NCBI RefSeq assembly: GCF_000090795.2
Contig: NW_003546244.1
Span: 515,321 to 569,721, forward strand
Source: Amphimedon queenslandica
Taxonomy: Eukaryota; Porifera; Demospongiae; Haplosclerida; Niphatidae
DNA length: 54,401 bases
Direction of reading: 5' to 3'
How positions within the stretch are numbered: the first letter of the stretch is position 1; each line of letters opens with the position of its first letter. Positions 18,463 through 30,300 of this stretch are shown here, in pieces. Below the pieces are notes generated by a model that saw only the letters and a list, made by a program, of their open reading frames with translations, was not told the DNA's origin and did not search any database. Made by a program: the position numbers and the translations under genes.

Positions 18463-19265
18463 AACGATTTAGCTACATCATGGACGATTTAGCTAAATCA
18501 GTGACGATTTACCTAAATCAGTGATGAGTTACCCGAATCATCGACGATTTAGCTAAATCATTGACGATTTAGCTGAATCATTGACGATTTAGCTAAATCA
18601 TTGACGATTTACCTAAATCAGTGACGATTTACCTAAATCAGTGATGAGTTACCTAAATCAGTGATGAGTTACCCGAATCATTGACAATTTAGCTAAATCA
18701 TTGACGATTTACCTAGATCATTGACGATTTAGCTAAATCATTGATGATTTACCTAAATCAGTGAAGATTCAGCTAAATCAGTGATGATTTACCTCAATCA
18801 GTAATGATTCAGCTAAATCAGTGATGATTTACCTAAATCATTGATGATTTAGCTAAATCATTGATGATTTAGCTAAATCATTGATGATTTAGCTAAATCA
18901 GTGATAATTTAGTTATAATTGATGATTTAGCTAAATCAGTGACGATTTAGCTAAATCATTGATGATTTAGCTAAATCATTGATGATTTAGCTAAATCCTT
19001 GATGGTTTAGCTAAATCAGTGATGATTTAGTTATAATTGATGATTTAGCTAAATCTGTGACAATTTAGCTAAATCATTGATGATTTAGCTAAATCAGTGA
19101 TGATTTAGCTAAATCATTGATGATTTAGCTAAATCAGTGATGATTTACCTAAATTAGCGATGATTTAGCTAAATCATTGATGATTTAGCTAAATCAGTGA
19201 TGATTTAACGAAATCAACGGTAATCCAGCTAAATCAATGGTAATATAATTAAATTTATAGTAATT
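18463..19265. repeat. 20-bp palindromic minisatellite, ~40 units
   Basis: Continuous head-to-tail array of a 20-bp unit, consensus TGATTTAGCTAAATCA plus a 4-bp linker (TTGA or GTGA). The first 16 bases are a perfect palindrome. Variants such as ACCTAAATCA and GAGTTACCCGAATCA are concentrated in the left third; the right two thirds are more uniform. A variant TTTAGTTATAATTGATGATT occurs twice, about 118 bp apart (around 18908 and 19026), which shows a higher-order duplication of about six units. The 20-bp period is not a multiple of three, so no repeat protein is encoded. The array starts about 60 bp upstream of the DIS3 ATG. Confidence 0.97.
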
Positions 19266-19870
19266 TACCAAGTCGATGAGATATTTTAAAGGTGGGGTTT
19301 TGACACAAACGGCACCCTATACTAGCAGTAAAAGGTTACAAATTTGTTTTTCAGGCCGCGATTCTGCGATTGAGACAAGACTAAGACCATAAATTTATTC
19401 CAAGACGACAGCAAGTGGCTACTTTTTTCTGTTCATACCTGCTGGACTGCTCGCTGCCCACAGTCCCCAGACCGTTTCCTCGGCCTAAAATAGCCTGGGC
19501 AGTGAGACTAACATCTTGTTTTACTTAGTTGAAATGAAGAATAGATCTACAGTGTATCATGCATTAGAAGTTACTCAAATAGTTTTGTTTAGTATTAATG
19601 CAGTTATAAAACTATGCTTTGCACTAGTTTGCAGCAGCAGCATGATCTGCATCAGAGTGATTTGCTAGTTTGCATGCTTACAGGAGTCCATGATGCTTAG
19701 GCTTCTACATTCGTCTAATTATAAATTTCAACAATGTAAATACGGTCAAATCAAAATGTCACAAATACAAAATGTATTAAAATCTTTTTAAACTACACAC
19801 ATTAAGGCAGCAGAGATGTGTATACATACAAAGAGAGAATAAAGAAAGAGCAGGCAAAGAAAGTAGAAAG
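19266..19870. other. Intergenic between VPS45 3' end and DIS3 array
   Basis: No coding exon or repeat recognised. A GC-richer stretch around 19350-19500 (TTCAGGCCGCGATTCTGCG, then CCCACAGTCCCCAGACCG) stands out from the AT-rich surroundings and could be a distal DIS3 5' exon or promoter, but nothing decides this. The right end is VPS45 3' UTR. Confidence 0.4.
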
Positions 19871-22800
19871 TTAAACTGGAGGCAACTGACGGAATCGTTC
19901 CCTTGCACTCTCCCGTGGTGAAGACTTTAAAATTTCTGTCATAAAGCTTAAAGGAAATAAATAAATAAAAGAAATAATCCAAACATTCATTATTATTCAA
20001 TACCTTTCAGAGTTTAATATTGTATTGCTTCCAAGGACTATTCTCATTCCTTGATTAGAACTGTTCATCTGTGCTACAGCAAAAGCCTCCGCATAAGTCG
20101 CTCCACCCACAATAAAAACTATGACATCCTGTGGCTTGTCACCCAAAGGGTCTCCCATGAAAGGATACTGACTCTCACGAAGCTTTCCCTTCATAAGGTT
20201 CTCTAAAACATCAACAAGGTAAGGTTTGTGTCGTGTGTATACATTCTCAACACCCTGAGAGAGAGAAAGGGAGAGAGATAGAGAATAGAAAGATGATGAC
20301 AATAGTGTGTCTTCATACCTTTAATCCTCTTAGAAACTTCTTCATAGTCAAAGGATTGCTTGACTCAAATAATTTACTGGTTCTCTTTTCTTCACGATAC
20401 GACTCCATTATAGCATCAACCAGCTATAGGGGAAGGTACATGTAAATTTCAGTATGGGAAAAGTCACAATAATTATACTCAAGCATTATTAGTTAATGAA
20501 ATTGACTAAAACTTCTGTATGGTTGATTCCTTTATATGACATCAGGTCATGCGTGTACTTGAAAGTTCTGAAATGATTGTAGCAATTACTTACATCAAGT
20601 TTCTGATCTGGTATTTCTCTCATTCTCAAAAGCTTCACTAAATGATCGATCTCAGATCTCTTCAGCTGTCCTTCATATCGCAATACAATCAGCAAAACAA
20701 GCCTAAGACAGTCAACACTGCGTACAGCAGAATTCTTAATGAGCGACTCAACATTCTATAAAAAAGAAAAAGAATAAAATAGTGAATAAACAAATGCCAT
20801 GTGCCTCTTCTTCTTTCTTTGTTACAGTACCTTATAGTGGTTGCTCTTTTCAGACTGGGTCACTATGTCTTGCTCTGTTTCAGAGACAGCCATCAAGTGA
20901 TGCTCTGCTACTATGCGAGACAGCTCACTTACCACAGCGACATGTTTAGCAACAGTTCCAGACAGCTTACGAAACTGAGGGTAATTCTCAACAAAAGCCT
21001 AGCGACAAGTCACACGTTAATCATTTGACCTACAAGCAGAGCTCATACTTTCATGTCAGCAATAGACTCTATCTTGGCATGACTTTTCTGTTTCTCCTGA
21101 AAAGAGTCCACCATTGTCTTTATGTTAGCACCAATATCACCGAAATTTAAATACATGTTCTACAAAAAATACATACATGTACATGTACATGTACATGTAC
21201 ATATGTAAATGTTGACTAGCTGCTACATGTACAGTGTACATCATTGAAAGAGTTTACCTCTCTGAAAAACTCATCGCTTTCAGGCGAGAGAACAATTTCC
21301 TACACAAAATTAACAACAATAATAATAATAACCACATTATTACTTGAAGTTCTTTGGTAATACCAGGAGCTCTTGACAAATCAACACGATGATTCTGAAT
21401 ACCAAAAACCTCGTGAACCATAGCTTGGTAAGACCACTAGAGATAGATAGTGAGAGAGAGCAGTAATAACAAGAGGCAGATGTACCTGATTAAGGAGTGG
21501 CGTGACAGGGTCATCTTTACGGTCAAGAATCAAAAGCAGAGGAGGAACATCCGATCGAAAATCAAACAGTTCCCTCTCCTGACGATGATTAATGCTCCTC
21601 TGAAAGAGAATGAAAGAAGTAAATAGGATATAAGGGGAGAGTGAACTTACATAAAGGTCATCAGCTAGTCTCTGTGAGACACGGGATGAGTGAGTGTATC
21701 TGTAAAGAGAAACAAAGTGGAGTTACATTAAGTGTATTATGTACCTGATGTAAGGTTTCTTCTTCAAGGAGAGTAAAGCTGCTACTATACCATCACAGAC
21801 TCTTTTGTACTCGAGTCCAGACTACACAAAGTAACATGTAACAAAGAAGCTAGCTAAGATGTACATGTAGAGATAGACTAACTGTTGTTAAATGATCAAT
21901 ATTAAATGAAAAGAGATGCTGCCCAACGGCCAAATAATCAGCATAATACTCCTGTTGAGAATAATCATAATAATAATGACATGTATCTATCTATTTCGAT
22001 GTTTCTCTTACCTTTACTTCACGCACTGACTCCTGGTCATCACACAAAGCTAGTTTCTCAATGGAGCCCCTGTCTATTCTGTTAGTAAAGTATATAAAGT
22101 AAGAGCCGTATTTCGGAGTCTTGAGCTCAGTGCACAGCAGATCAATGTTCTCCTAAAGCAATGAATAAACAACAATACATGTACATACATGCTAGAGCTG
22201 TGAACCGGTTTTAGGTTAACCGGTTAACCGACTGGTTACAGCATAATTTTAGGTTATCAGTTATTTTTAGCTATAACCGGTTTTATGAAATTAATGATTT
22301 TATGTACTGTGAAGTTAAAATTTATCATATTTCAGGCAAGAACACTTCCAATATCTAGTAAATTGACCTTTGTGACCCAAAAGACAATGCCATATATCAT
22401 TGAAAAGAGCACATAAGTTGTGTTGGCCAACTAAATCAAACCCTACAATTTATTATTTATCGTAATTCTTGCTATTCTTACTTATTTATAGTGGTATTAT
22501 TAAGTTTCGTTTAACAATCAGTTAACCGATTAACCGTCAGTTATTGGTGACCAGTTAACCGGTTATGCTAAGTGGCCCAGGTTCACAGCTCTAATACATG
22601 CATGAGAGACCTAATGAGGGTAATACATTAGGCCAGTGCCCATGGCTGCATAATGCACCATTTCATGTATTATGAGTTATTCATTTTACAAATTTAAAAA
22701 ATTCGTAAAAAATCCAATTTTGATCGGAATCAGTTCAAACTGGCTACACAACATAAGAACATGTATATGTATCAGAAAAAAAATTATAAAACTAAGAATT

Positions 22801-23736
22801 GTCTCCTAGTCATTTTTGACAAAATTTGGCCAAAATCCCTGTACTATAGTACAGGGATTTTGACTTGATTTTGGAGCAACTTTAAAAATTCGTAAAAAAT
22901 CTAAATGTGATTGGAATTAGCTCAAACTTTCTACACAACATAAGTACATGTATATGTATCAGGAAAAATTATAAAAATGGAAAATTCTCTCCTTTTCATT
23001 TTTGGTGAAATTTGGCCAAAGACGCTGTACTATAGTACAGGGATTTTGACCTGATTTTGGAGCAATTTTAAAAATTTGTAAAAAATCTAAATGTGATTGG
23101 AATTAACTCAAACTTTCTACACAACATAAGTACATGTATATGTATCAGGAAAAATTATAAAAACTGAGAATTCTCTCCTAGTCATTTTTGTCAAAATTTA
23201 GCCAATGATAGTATAGGCACCTTGGCTTGATTTTTGAGTAGCTTTTAAAAATTTGCAAAAATCTAATTTTGTCAGAATCAGCTCAAACTTGCTACACAAC
23301 ATGAGAACATGCATAGGATATAGCTTATAACTATATGACTATACGATTATCATCAATATTATGATGTGCTTAATAATGTGCTTAATACTACTTAATTGAC
23401 TCATTCCTTACAATGGTTGGTCTTATGATACAAATGGCACTGAGATGCTTCATTGCCTCACGACCTGTGTTACTCAATAACTCGAAATTATAGACTTCCT
23501 TTTGTAATATATCAGACTGAGAATAGACCATACTAACAATACTGATCTGTGATGGAGAGTGGGGGAGAAAGAGAGAGGGGAAGTTAGAAAAGTCATAGCA
23601 TACACTGGCCAGATACCATAAGCTACATGATTAGACTTTTTACCGTTTCTTTGTCCATTATAAGAACCTTCATGCCCGTTCCAGCCTCAGCAATCATCCT
23701 TGATACATATTGCTTTACTCCTCTAACGACGTCCAT
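19871..23736 (-). CDS. VPS45: SM protein VPS45 (spliced)
   Basis: Sec1/Munc18-family protein that binds syntaxin-type SNAREs and promotes endosome/trans-Golgi fusion. The start [20 protein letters not shown] at 23736 is followed by [11 protein letters not shown]. The next exon reads [20 protein letters not shown] and [20 protein letters not shown], the characteristic VPS45 N-terminus. Later exons give [20 protein letters not shown], a [19 protein letters not shown] segment near 21520 and, near the end, [18 protein letters not shown] and [13 protein letters not shown]. The last exon encodes [20 protein letters not shown] and a stop at 19871-19873. Many small exons with introns of about 50 bp; one larger intron (about 22155-23410) carries a MITE and a repeat array. 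All SM-family landmarks seen are intact. Confidence 0.93.
21170..21206. repeat. (ACATGT)n microsatellite
   Basis: Several units of ACATGT/TACATG in a VPS45 intron. Shorter runs of the same self-complementary hexamer recur in introns throughout the window, for example 33525-33550, 36437-36455, 46930-46950 and 47178-47195. Confidence 0.85.
22193..22593. mobile_element. Non-autonomous hAT-like MITE with 8-bp TSD
   Basis: 401-bp element in a VPS45 intron. The ends are perfect 14-bp terminal inverted repeats, TAGAGCTGTGAACC and GGTTCACAGCTCTA. They are flanked by an exact 8-bp target-site duplication ATACATGC at 22185-22192 and 22594-22601. The TAGAG-type terminus and 8-bp duplication are features of the hAT superfamily. 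The subterminal regions are rich in AACCGGTTAACC-like motifs in both orientations. No transposase ORF is present, so the element is non-autonomous. Confidence 0.88.
22680..23330 (-). repeat. Tandem ~186-bp intronic repeat array, orientation F2, ~3.5 units
   Basis: Units carry AAAAATTCGTAAAAAATC, GGAATCAG(T/C)TCAAACT, CACAACATAAG(A/T)ACATGTAT and TTTTTGACAAAATTTGGCC. Palindromes centred on CTGTACTATAGTACAG lie at 22831-22862 and 23025-23040, about 186 bp apart. Reverse-complementing the unit gives the F1 unit order. Relative to VPS45 (minus strand) the array has the F1 orientation. Confidence 0.88.
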
Positions 23737-23945
23737 TTTTGTTGACCACACCCACAACAGTAAAGCTGGGCGTGGCATAGACAAAAATAATTAACTATGA
23801 TTATTATAGTGGGCGTAAAAAATTTTTTTGAGAAACTGACGATTTGAGTGATTACAAAAATAACCCACTACACTTAAATGAAAAATTGTCTCTGTTACAC
23901 ACACCCACCTGTAGGACATAAACTAATAATTTGATAAAGAAGGGA

Positions 23946-25091
23946 CTATATACAATATTCTTGATCATCAACATGAGCCTTGCGCCTAGTGTGTTTAGTA
24001 GATTTATGGACGACAAGGTTGGGCAGCATGAACTTGCAGTACCTGCACTTGCACTTATCGTCCTTCTTCTGTAGCCTCTGGCTATACCTTCTTTCCCTGA
24101 TGCTGTTAGCAGTGACTCTTCTCCTAAGGTTTGCTTTTATAGAGCTGCTACCTCCGTAAGACTTTGATATTTCAAAATCATTTTCCTCCGTAGAGCACTC
24201 GCTTAGTGCTTTATCCTGACTCATAATTTCCTCTGCTATTTTCAAGCCTCTAGAGCTTGCCTCTTCTCTTCCTAGATACTTCTGCTTAACGTCACAATCC
24301 TCTTTTAGCTTTTTCCTCCTCAAAAGCATCGGAACTCTTTCTAAACAAATAACAGGTCTTTTAGTAAATGATCGGGGTTCTGTAAGCGATGAAAAACTTT
24401 GAAGGGACATAAGGGATGATGGAGAGCTGACAGACTTTGTACAATTTGAAGAAGCGGAAACAGATGACTGGATATGCACTCTCATTCGATGACGTATTAA
24501 ATCAGACAAAAGTGAGAACTCCACAGAACAAGTATGACACGAGTACTGACCTTTATAGTGATACTGATATTCTCTGAGGTGCGATGAGTAAAAGGAGTAA
24601 TCGGTACAATCCTCGCTGTGTCTGACGAGACACTCAAATCGCGAGAATCCCTCTCCACACCCCTCACACACAAACGGTTTTATTTCGATGCATTTGTGAG
24701 AACTCAAATCCGGAAAACTCTGTCCACAACGCCGACAGTGTATATTAGACGAGTGGCTACGTGTCTGGTGGAATGACAGAGAGCTTAGCATTTCAAAGCC
24801 ACACCCACACAACAAACATGTGTACGGGAACTGCTTGAGGTGTAATCGTAAGTGATACAAGAGGAGATACCGTTTATGAAATGTCTCTGAACACACTCCA
24901 CATATAAAAACAAATTTACCTAAAACAAAGCTGATTTAACGTTATTACTATGCTTCTTTGTGCTAACCTGATTGTGAAATATCTTTTAGAGTAATAGGCA
25001 TTGATACAAACCCAGCCAGATCAATCTTGATCACTTTAGTTGTAGAAGGAGCAGGCTCCTCCTCAACCCTTGCTCTTTTGCTTGAAGCCAT
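23946..25091 (-). CDS. C2H2 zinc-finger protein, paralogue 1 (two exons)
   Basis: Probable nuclear DNA- or RNA-binding protein. Exon 1 from 25091 encodes MASSKRARVEEEPAPSTTKV; it ends at a donor near 24968. Exon 2 (24919-23946) begins GKFVFICGVCSETFHKRYLL, with clean GT-AG borders and matching phase. Fingers include CGVCSETFHKRYLLLYHLRLH, a finger beginning CLLCGCGF, CRRCGQSFPDLSSHKC, CEGCGEGFSRFECLVRH and CHTCSVEFSLLSDLIRHRMRVH. The C-terminal half is basic and Ser-rich and ends with a lone CKCRYCKFMLPNLVVHKSTKH finger. Several fingers are irregular. The finger order and linkers (KQFPY, SLREY.Y..KG.Y.C) match the neighbour at 25318-27232. Specific function unknown. Confidence 0.82.
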
Positions 25092-25111
25092 CTTATTTAT
25101 TGGCACACGTA

Positions 25112-25117
25112 CACGTG
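25112..25117. promoter_or_regulatory. CACGTG E-box upstream of zinc-finger gene 1
   Basis: CACGTG 21 bp upstream of the start codon at 25091, followed by a GGCACACACGCCCC stretch. Confidence 0.5.
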
Positions 25118-25317
25118 GTTGGCACACACGCCCCTTATAATTAATTGAAACTGTGGATAAATACATTAATAAGGATAACACTATCCTGAATGAGATGTGC
25201 ATGTATAACACTGTCATGTATAACACAATATTATTTATAACACAACACTACTTTATTCATAAGTTGAGAGTAAATGATTTCAACTGAACTAGCTACAAGT
25301 CAGTGACATAAAGAATC

Positions 25318-27232
25318 CTAGAGAGAATTGAGAGGGTGATGCTTTGTAAAGTGCTTGACGAGATAGATGTAATACTTGTACACCTTGCCACACTGGTCAC
25401 ATTCAAAAACCCTCCTATCAGCAGAAGAGGTTTTTGTGGTAGCATCAACCAAACAATTGTTGGTAAGTTCCGGTGCCACTTCATTTATCATTTGAGTGGA
25501 CGGTTGAACATCACTTCCAGATTGACTGGTTGACAATGAACTTTCTAATTCAGAGCTAGCATCAGCAGAAGTATCAGGAATGCTAACTGGTTGCCCTTCG
25601 TCTGAGCTAGCAGGTTCAATCCTGGCAATTTTGGTGCTGCTTTTAGTTTCCAAGGTCTCGCTGTGAAACTTTCTAATGTGCCTATTTCTTGTATAAGTGG
25701 TAGAAAACACCCTCTGACAAAACATGCATTCCTTATAATCATGAATCTCTTGCATGTGACTGCGAAAATCGGAAATGTCTGAGAAAGATAAACGACACAT
25801 CTTGCATTCCTGTGTTTTTCTTGATTGCTTTCGTATACCAGTAATAGCCATAGTAGCTTTATTTGTATGACATGCTCTTGAGTGAATACTAACTTCATCT
25901 AGGGTAGGATACTTAGCATCACAATGCCCACACTTATACATCTCACTGTGCACATTATCATTTTGAGTCTCTGCCGGTGCTGAAGTCTGTAAAGATTCAG
26001 CAGCAGAACTAGTGCCATCAATAACATCCACAGAATCACTGGCACTGGCATGCTTTTCCTGAGGTGAAAAAGAAGAATGTTCTGCTTCTCTCTTATCATG
26101 CACCTTCATGTGCCTTTTAAGTGAACTGCAGTTCAATACTAGACCACACTTTTTGCACATTGTCCTAGGCCTTTGATGTTTCTTAGATGCACAGGTGGCT
26201 TTGTGATTTTTAAGGTGCTTTTCTGTCACGCAATAGGCACCACAAGTACTGCACTTGTAAGGGTAACGACCAGAGACCATTCGAAAGGGATGTTTACTGC
26301 TCAGGTGTTCTTGCAGTTCCTTATCAAACTGAAAAGCCTTCTTGCAAAATCTACAAGAATATGGCATTGGCAAGGGAAGAATACTACAACGCTGACTTTT
26401 TTCAATGTCATAATAAACATACTTTCCTTTAGGATGCACATCAGTACATCGCGAACTATTGCTAGGAGCAAATGACTTATGGTTCTTAATCTTATGCTTA
26501 ATTAGTTGACCTAAATGTGAAAAATTGACTTTGCAAGTACGGCAATTGTAAGATCCTTTGAACTCATAATGGTACTCTCTGAGTGACGTGCTGCAAGAAG
26601 AATAATCATTGCAAGATTTGCTATGATCATTTAAACTAGATAGTCGCCCAAAACCAGAACCACAGTTCTGACAAACATATGGGCGTTTTTCAATACAGAC
26701 ATGGTCGGGGAACTTGGCTTCAGGAAAACTCTGCCAGCAACGTTTGCAATTTTTGTAGCTCGGATGCTCCTTCCTGCAGTGCCTACTTAACTGCTCACCT
26801 CTAGAACGCCCACTTTGGCAGATACGACAGACATATGGAAACTGTTTAATATGGGTTTGCAAGTGATACTTCAATATGTAAGGCTTGTTGAACGCAGCCA
26901 TGCATGTGGCACAAATGTGTTGATCTTCTTTAATGCCTAAATAACTAAGCTTAAAATACTGTAATATAAATTTCAGTGTCAATACCTGACACCTGAGACT
27001 CGATAGAGGCAACACGTGAAGTACCAGCTGTTTCTTGACCCTCTGTTGAGACTGTCAAGAAAACTTCAGCTCTTTCAGTCTCAAGTGATGTGTCTTCCAA
27101 AGGCATATCTTGGGTGTTCCCCAGGCTTCCAATTATAATATCCGCGCCGTATAGTTCCTCGTACTGCTCCGTGGGGAGACAAGACGGGATGCCAGAAGCG
27201 GCAGAAAGAGGGAGCAAGGACACAGCGGCCAT
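25318..27232 (-). CDS. C2H2 zinc-finger protein, paralogue 2 (two exons)
   Basis: Exon 1 (27232-26986) encodes an acidic N-terminus starting MAAVSLLPLSAASGIPSCLP and ending ASIESQVSG. A 49-bp intron (26985-26937) follows. Exon 2 (26936-25318) begins IKEDQHICATCMAAFNKPYI. About eleven C2H2-type motifs are spread along it, among them CRTCKVNFSHLGQLIKHKIKNH, CRFCKKAFQFDKELQEHLSSKH, CKMCRLSFSDISDFRSHMQEIH and the last one CDQCGKVYKYYIYLVKHFTKHH. A Ser/Thr-rich linker precedes the final finger. The first half is collinear with paralogue 1; the extra C-terminal fingers are unique. Likely a transcription factor, target unknown. The intron is inferred from splice sites and the frame change. Confidence 0.82.
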
Positions 27233-27256
27233 GACACTTCTTTAAAATGTAGTAAA

Positions 27257-27269
27257 CACGTGCCACGTG
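27257..27269. promoter_or_regulatory. Double CACGTG E-box upstream of zinc-finger gene 2
   Basis: Two CACGTG hexamers (27257-27262 and 27264-27269) one base apart, 25-37 bp upstream of the ATG at 27232. A TGACGTGA half-CRE-like motif follows. Confidence 0.55.
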
Positions 27270-27394
27270 GTGACGTGATTGAATGACTATTGACCACAAG
27301 TTAAATTTAAGAGTCTACTCCAATCAAAAATTAAGTACAAGTGTTAGTGTATGATTCTAATAATAATAAGATGCCTCTCCAGTGTCACATTATC

Positions 27395-30300
27395 TCATTG
27401 GCCAGAATCAGAAGACAAAGGCACTTTCTGTTCAAGCATTGCCTGTAAAATAAGCTCCAGGCAATTGGCAACTGCTGGATTAGGAGCACAACAAAGTGCC
27501 GGAGTATAATCTATAGAGAACAAATTGTATAGAAGAAGAGCATGTACAACCATTACCATCTGAGTCACGTGCATAAAGATCAGTCCCTCTCTGTATTAAT
27601 TCCTTTACTACTCTGGTAAGACCAGACTTGGCAGCAATATGAAGTGCACTACAAAATATAAATAGACATGAACATCTTCCTCTTTCTCTCCCTGCTAAGT
27701 GTTATTACGTTTTAGAGCTATTGTTGGCTTTCTTGATTAGATCATTAGAACACTTTTCCAAAACAGCCAAAGCACACTCCTCGTGTCCCTGGAACCAAAC
27801 ACAACACCCACAGCTCACATTAAAGCAACTGCAATGTACACATGGACCCACCTTTAAACAAGCAAGATGTAAGGCAGAATTATTCTGCTGATCAACAGAG
27901 TCAACGGATAACTTCTCAGAAGGAAGACCCATCAAAAGATCTAGAAACAAATTTTAACAATAAATGCACCAGAGACACTGAATGTGTTTGAAGACAGAGT
28001 AAACAATTCAACAAAAATGACATACAAGTACATGTACACACAAACTCACTTACCCAATACACTGGAATGACCCGCATTGGCTGCCACCATTACCGGAGTG
28101 CGTCCATTACTATCCGATACACTAACTTGGGCACCATATTTGAGGAGGAGCTGCATGCATTCAACGTGATTGTTGAATGCAGCAGCATGCACTGCAGTGC
28201 GGCCCTTGCTGTCTTGAGTGTCAATGGTTTCCCTCTTCATCCTCTCAAGGAGAAGATCAGCACAAGAATCATTATCATTAATACTAGTGGAGGAGTATTA
28301 TCAAAACATAAATTTTAAATGTACAACGTACATGGCACAGTGAAGAGGAGTAAAGTTGTTGCCAGTTATCATATCAGTACCACTTTTCTAAAGAGAGAAA
28401 CAGAAATAAACACATTCTCGCCAACCCTTTAACCATAAATATTATAGACTAGATAACCTAAGATTAAGGTAACCTAATGTAGTCTATAATACATGTATAA
28501 AAACATGTATCATAGACTACATCTATGGTTAGACCTATCACATATCTATATCTATGGTTAGACCTATCACATTCGCTGCTCCTTTCACAAGTTGACATAC
28601 CTCAACTAAACTTTCCAAACACTTTTCATGACCTACAAAAGAACAAAAACATTCTAAAAATACAAATAAATATACTAGCTCCATTACCATTGTAAGCTGC
28701 CCAGTGGATAGGAGTATATCCACTGTTGTCTACAGCTATGGGAGAGCCACCAGAATTCAAGAGACAGTCAAGTATTGTGACATGACCACAAGCAGCTGCA
28801 AAATGTACAGGTGTCCTCCCAAATTGGTCCCTGTTCACAAAAAACAGTTTAAACAGAGAAAAATATCAACTGTGCTAGGTTAGGGCATTAATGGGCTATA
28901 ATAAAATGTGTGACTTGTGCTTATTGAGGTTTAAATTAACACAAATAATATAATTTCTGGTATACTTATTGGAAAGAGGCATATACATCTTTAGGAGGAG
29001 ACAAGTTTCTTTGACAGCTTGTTAACATTATCAAGGACAAGCTAGAACTACGATAAGCTTACAGCTCATCAATTTAGCAAAACAAATTTTAAGGGCTCCA
29101 GCCTGACCATGTCTTGATGTACAAGTACATGTACATGTATCTGCACAAACAAACAAGACTTTTTCACTAAGGCCCTTAAACTGGTAGAGTAGCTTGCCCT
29201 TTTTCAACTAAAAACTACATGTAAGTTGCCAGCACCTTTCTGATTCTATGGCATGAGATATTCTACTATAATACATAAAGTATGCAACATTCTGAGTGAA
29301 CTAATGTTACCAATGGATGCATTGGCTAGTAATGGCTACTGACCTTGCTGATGAATCTGCCTGTGCATTTAACAAGGTCTCAACACAGTCCTCAAAACCA
29401 CAAGCAACCTAAGGAAGGCAAAGAGAGAGAGGGTAAAACCCTTTGTATGTAGCATTATCCCTAACTCACAGCACGATGAAGAGCAGTGCACAAATACTTG
29501 TCAGTATAATCTAACTGGGCTCCTTGCTCAACAAGGACTTGAACAACAGGCACATGACCATTAGTAACTGCAAGCATTAGTGGAGTCCTACAAACAGAAT
29601 AGAAGACACTAATTCTATAATCATCATTCAATACCTTCCTTGATTATCAACCACATCAATTTGAGATCCTTTACTGAGATAGCGAAGCATCATCTGGACA
29701 CACTCAACATGGCCATTACTGGCTGCAAGACAAGGAGTTTATAAATACACAAATGATCATAAGTATACCGGCGGCATGTAACGGAGTCCTTTTAGTAACT
29801 AAATCATGTACAATCAAAGATGCACCATTACCAAGCAAATAATCTACAATTTCCCTAAAAATACAGTAATAATAATAATAATAATATTAATAATTCATAA
29901 TAATAGGGGAATTTTTTATGACTGACTTGTGACCACGGAAGGCAGCTAGGTCAAGTGGGGTACGTCCCTTGTCGTCCTTATGGTCAAGAAACACTTGAAA
30001 CTTATAAACCAATTCCTGTAGAACTTCAAAGTGCCCATTATATGCCTAATAATGCATACACACACTTATATAAATGACATCCACTCAATTAATTACTTAC
30101 AGCAAGGTGAATGGGTGTGGTCTTGGTCTCTCCTGTAGTAATGGCGGATATGTCACCAGGAGCATAATCAATTGCCTGAGAATAAAAAATGGTACATTAC
30201 AATAGAATATAATTTTTTCTAAAATGCAATAAGTAATAATTGTATTTGTACATCATTAACATGTAGCTGAAACTTTCTACATGGCATAAAGGCATCTGCA

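Noticed and set aside
18463..19265. CRISPR-like or repeat-protein array upstream of DIS3
   Set aside because: There are no unique spacers between repeats, and the 20-bp period is not divisible by three; it is a minisatellite.
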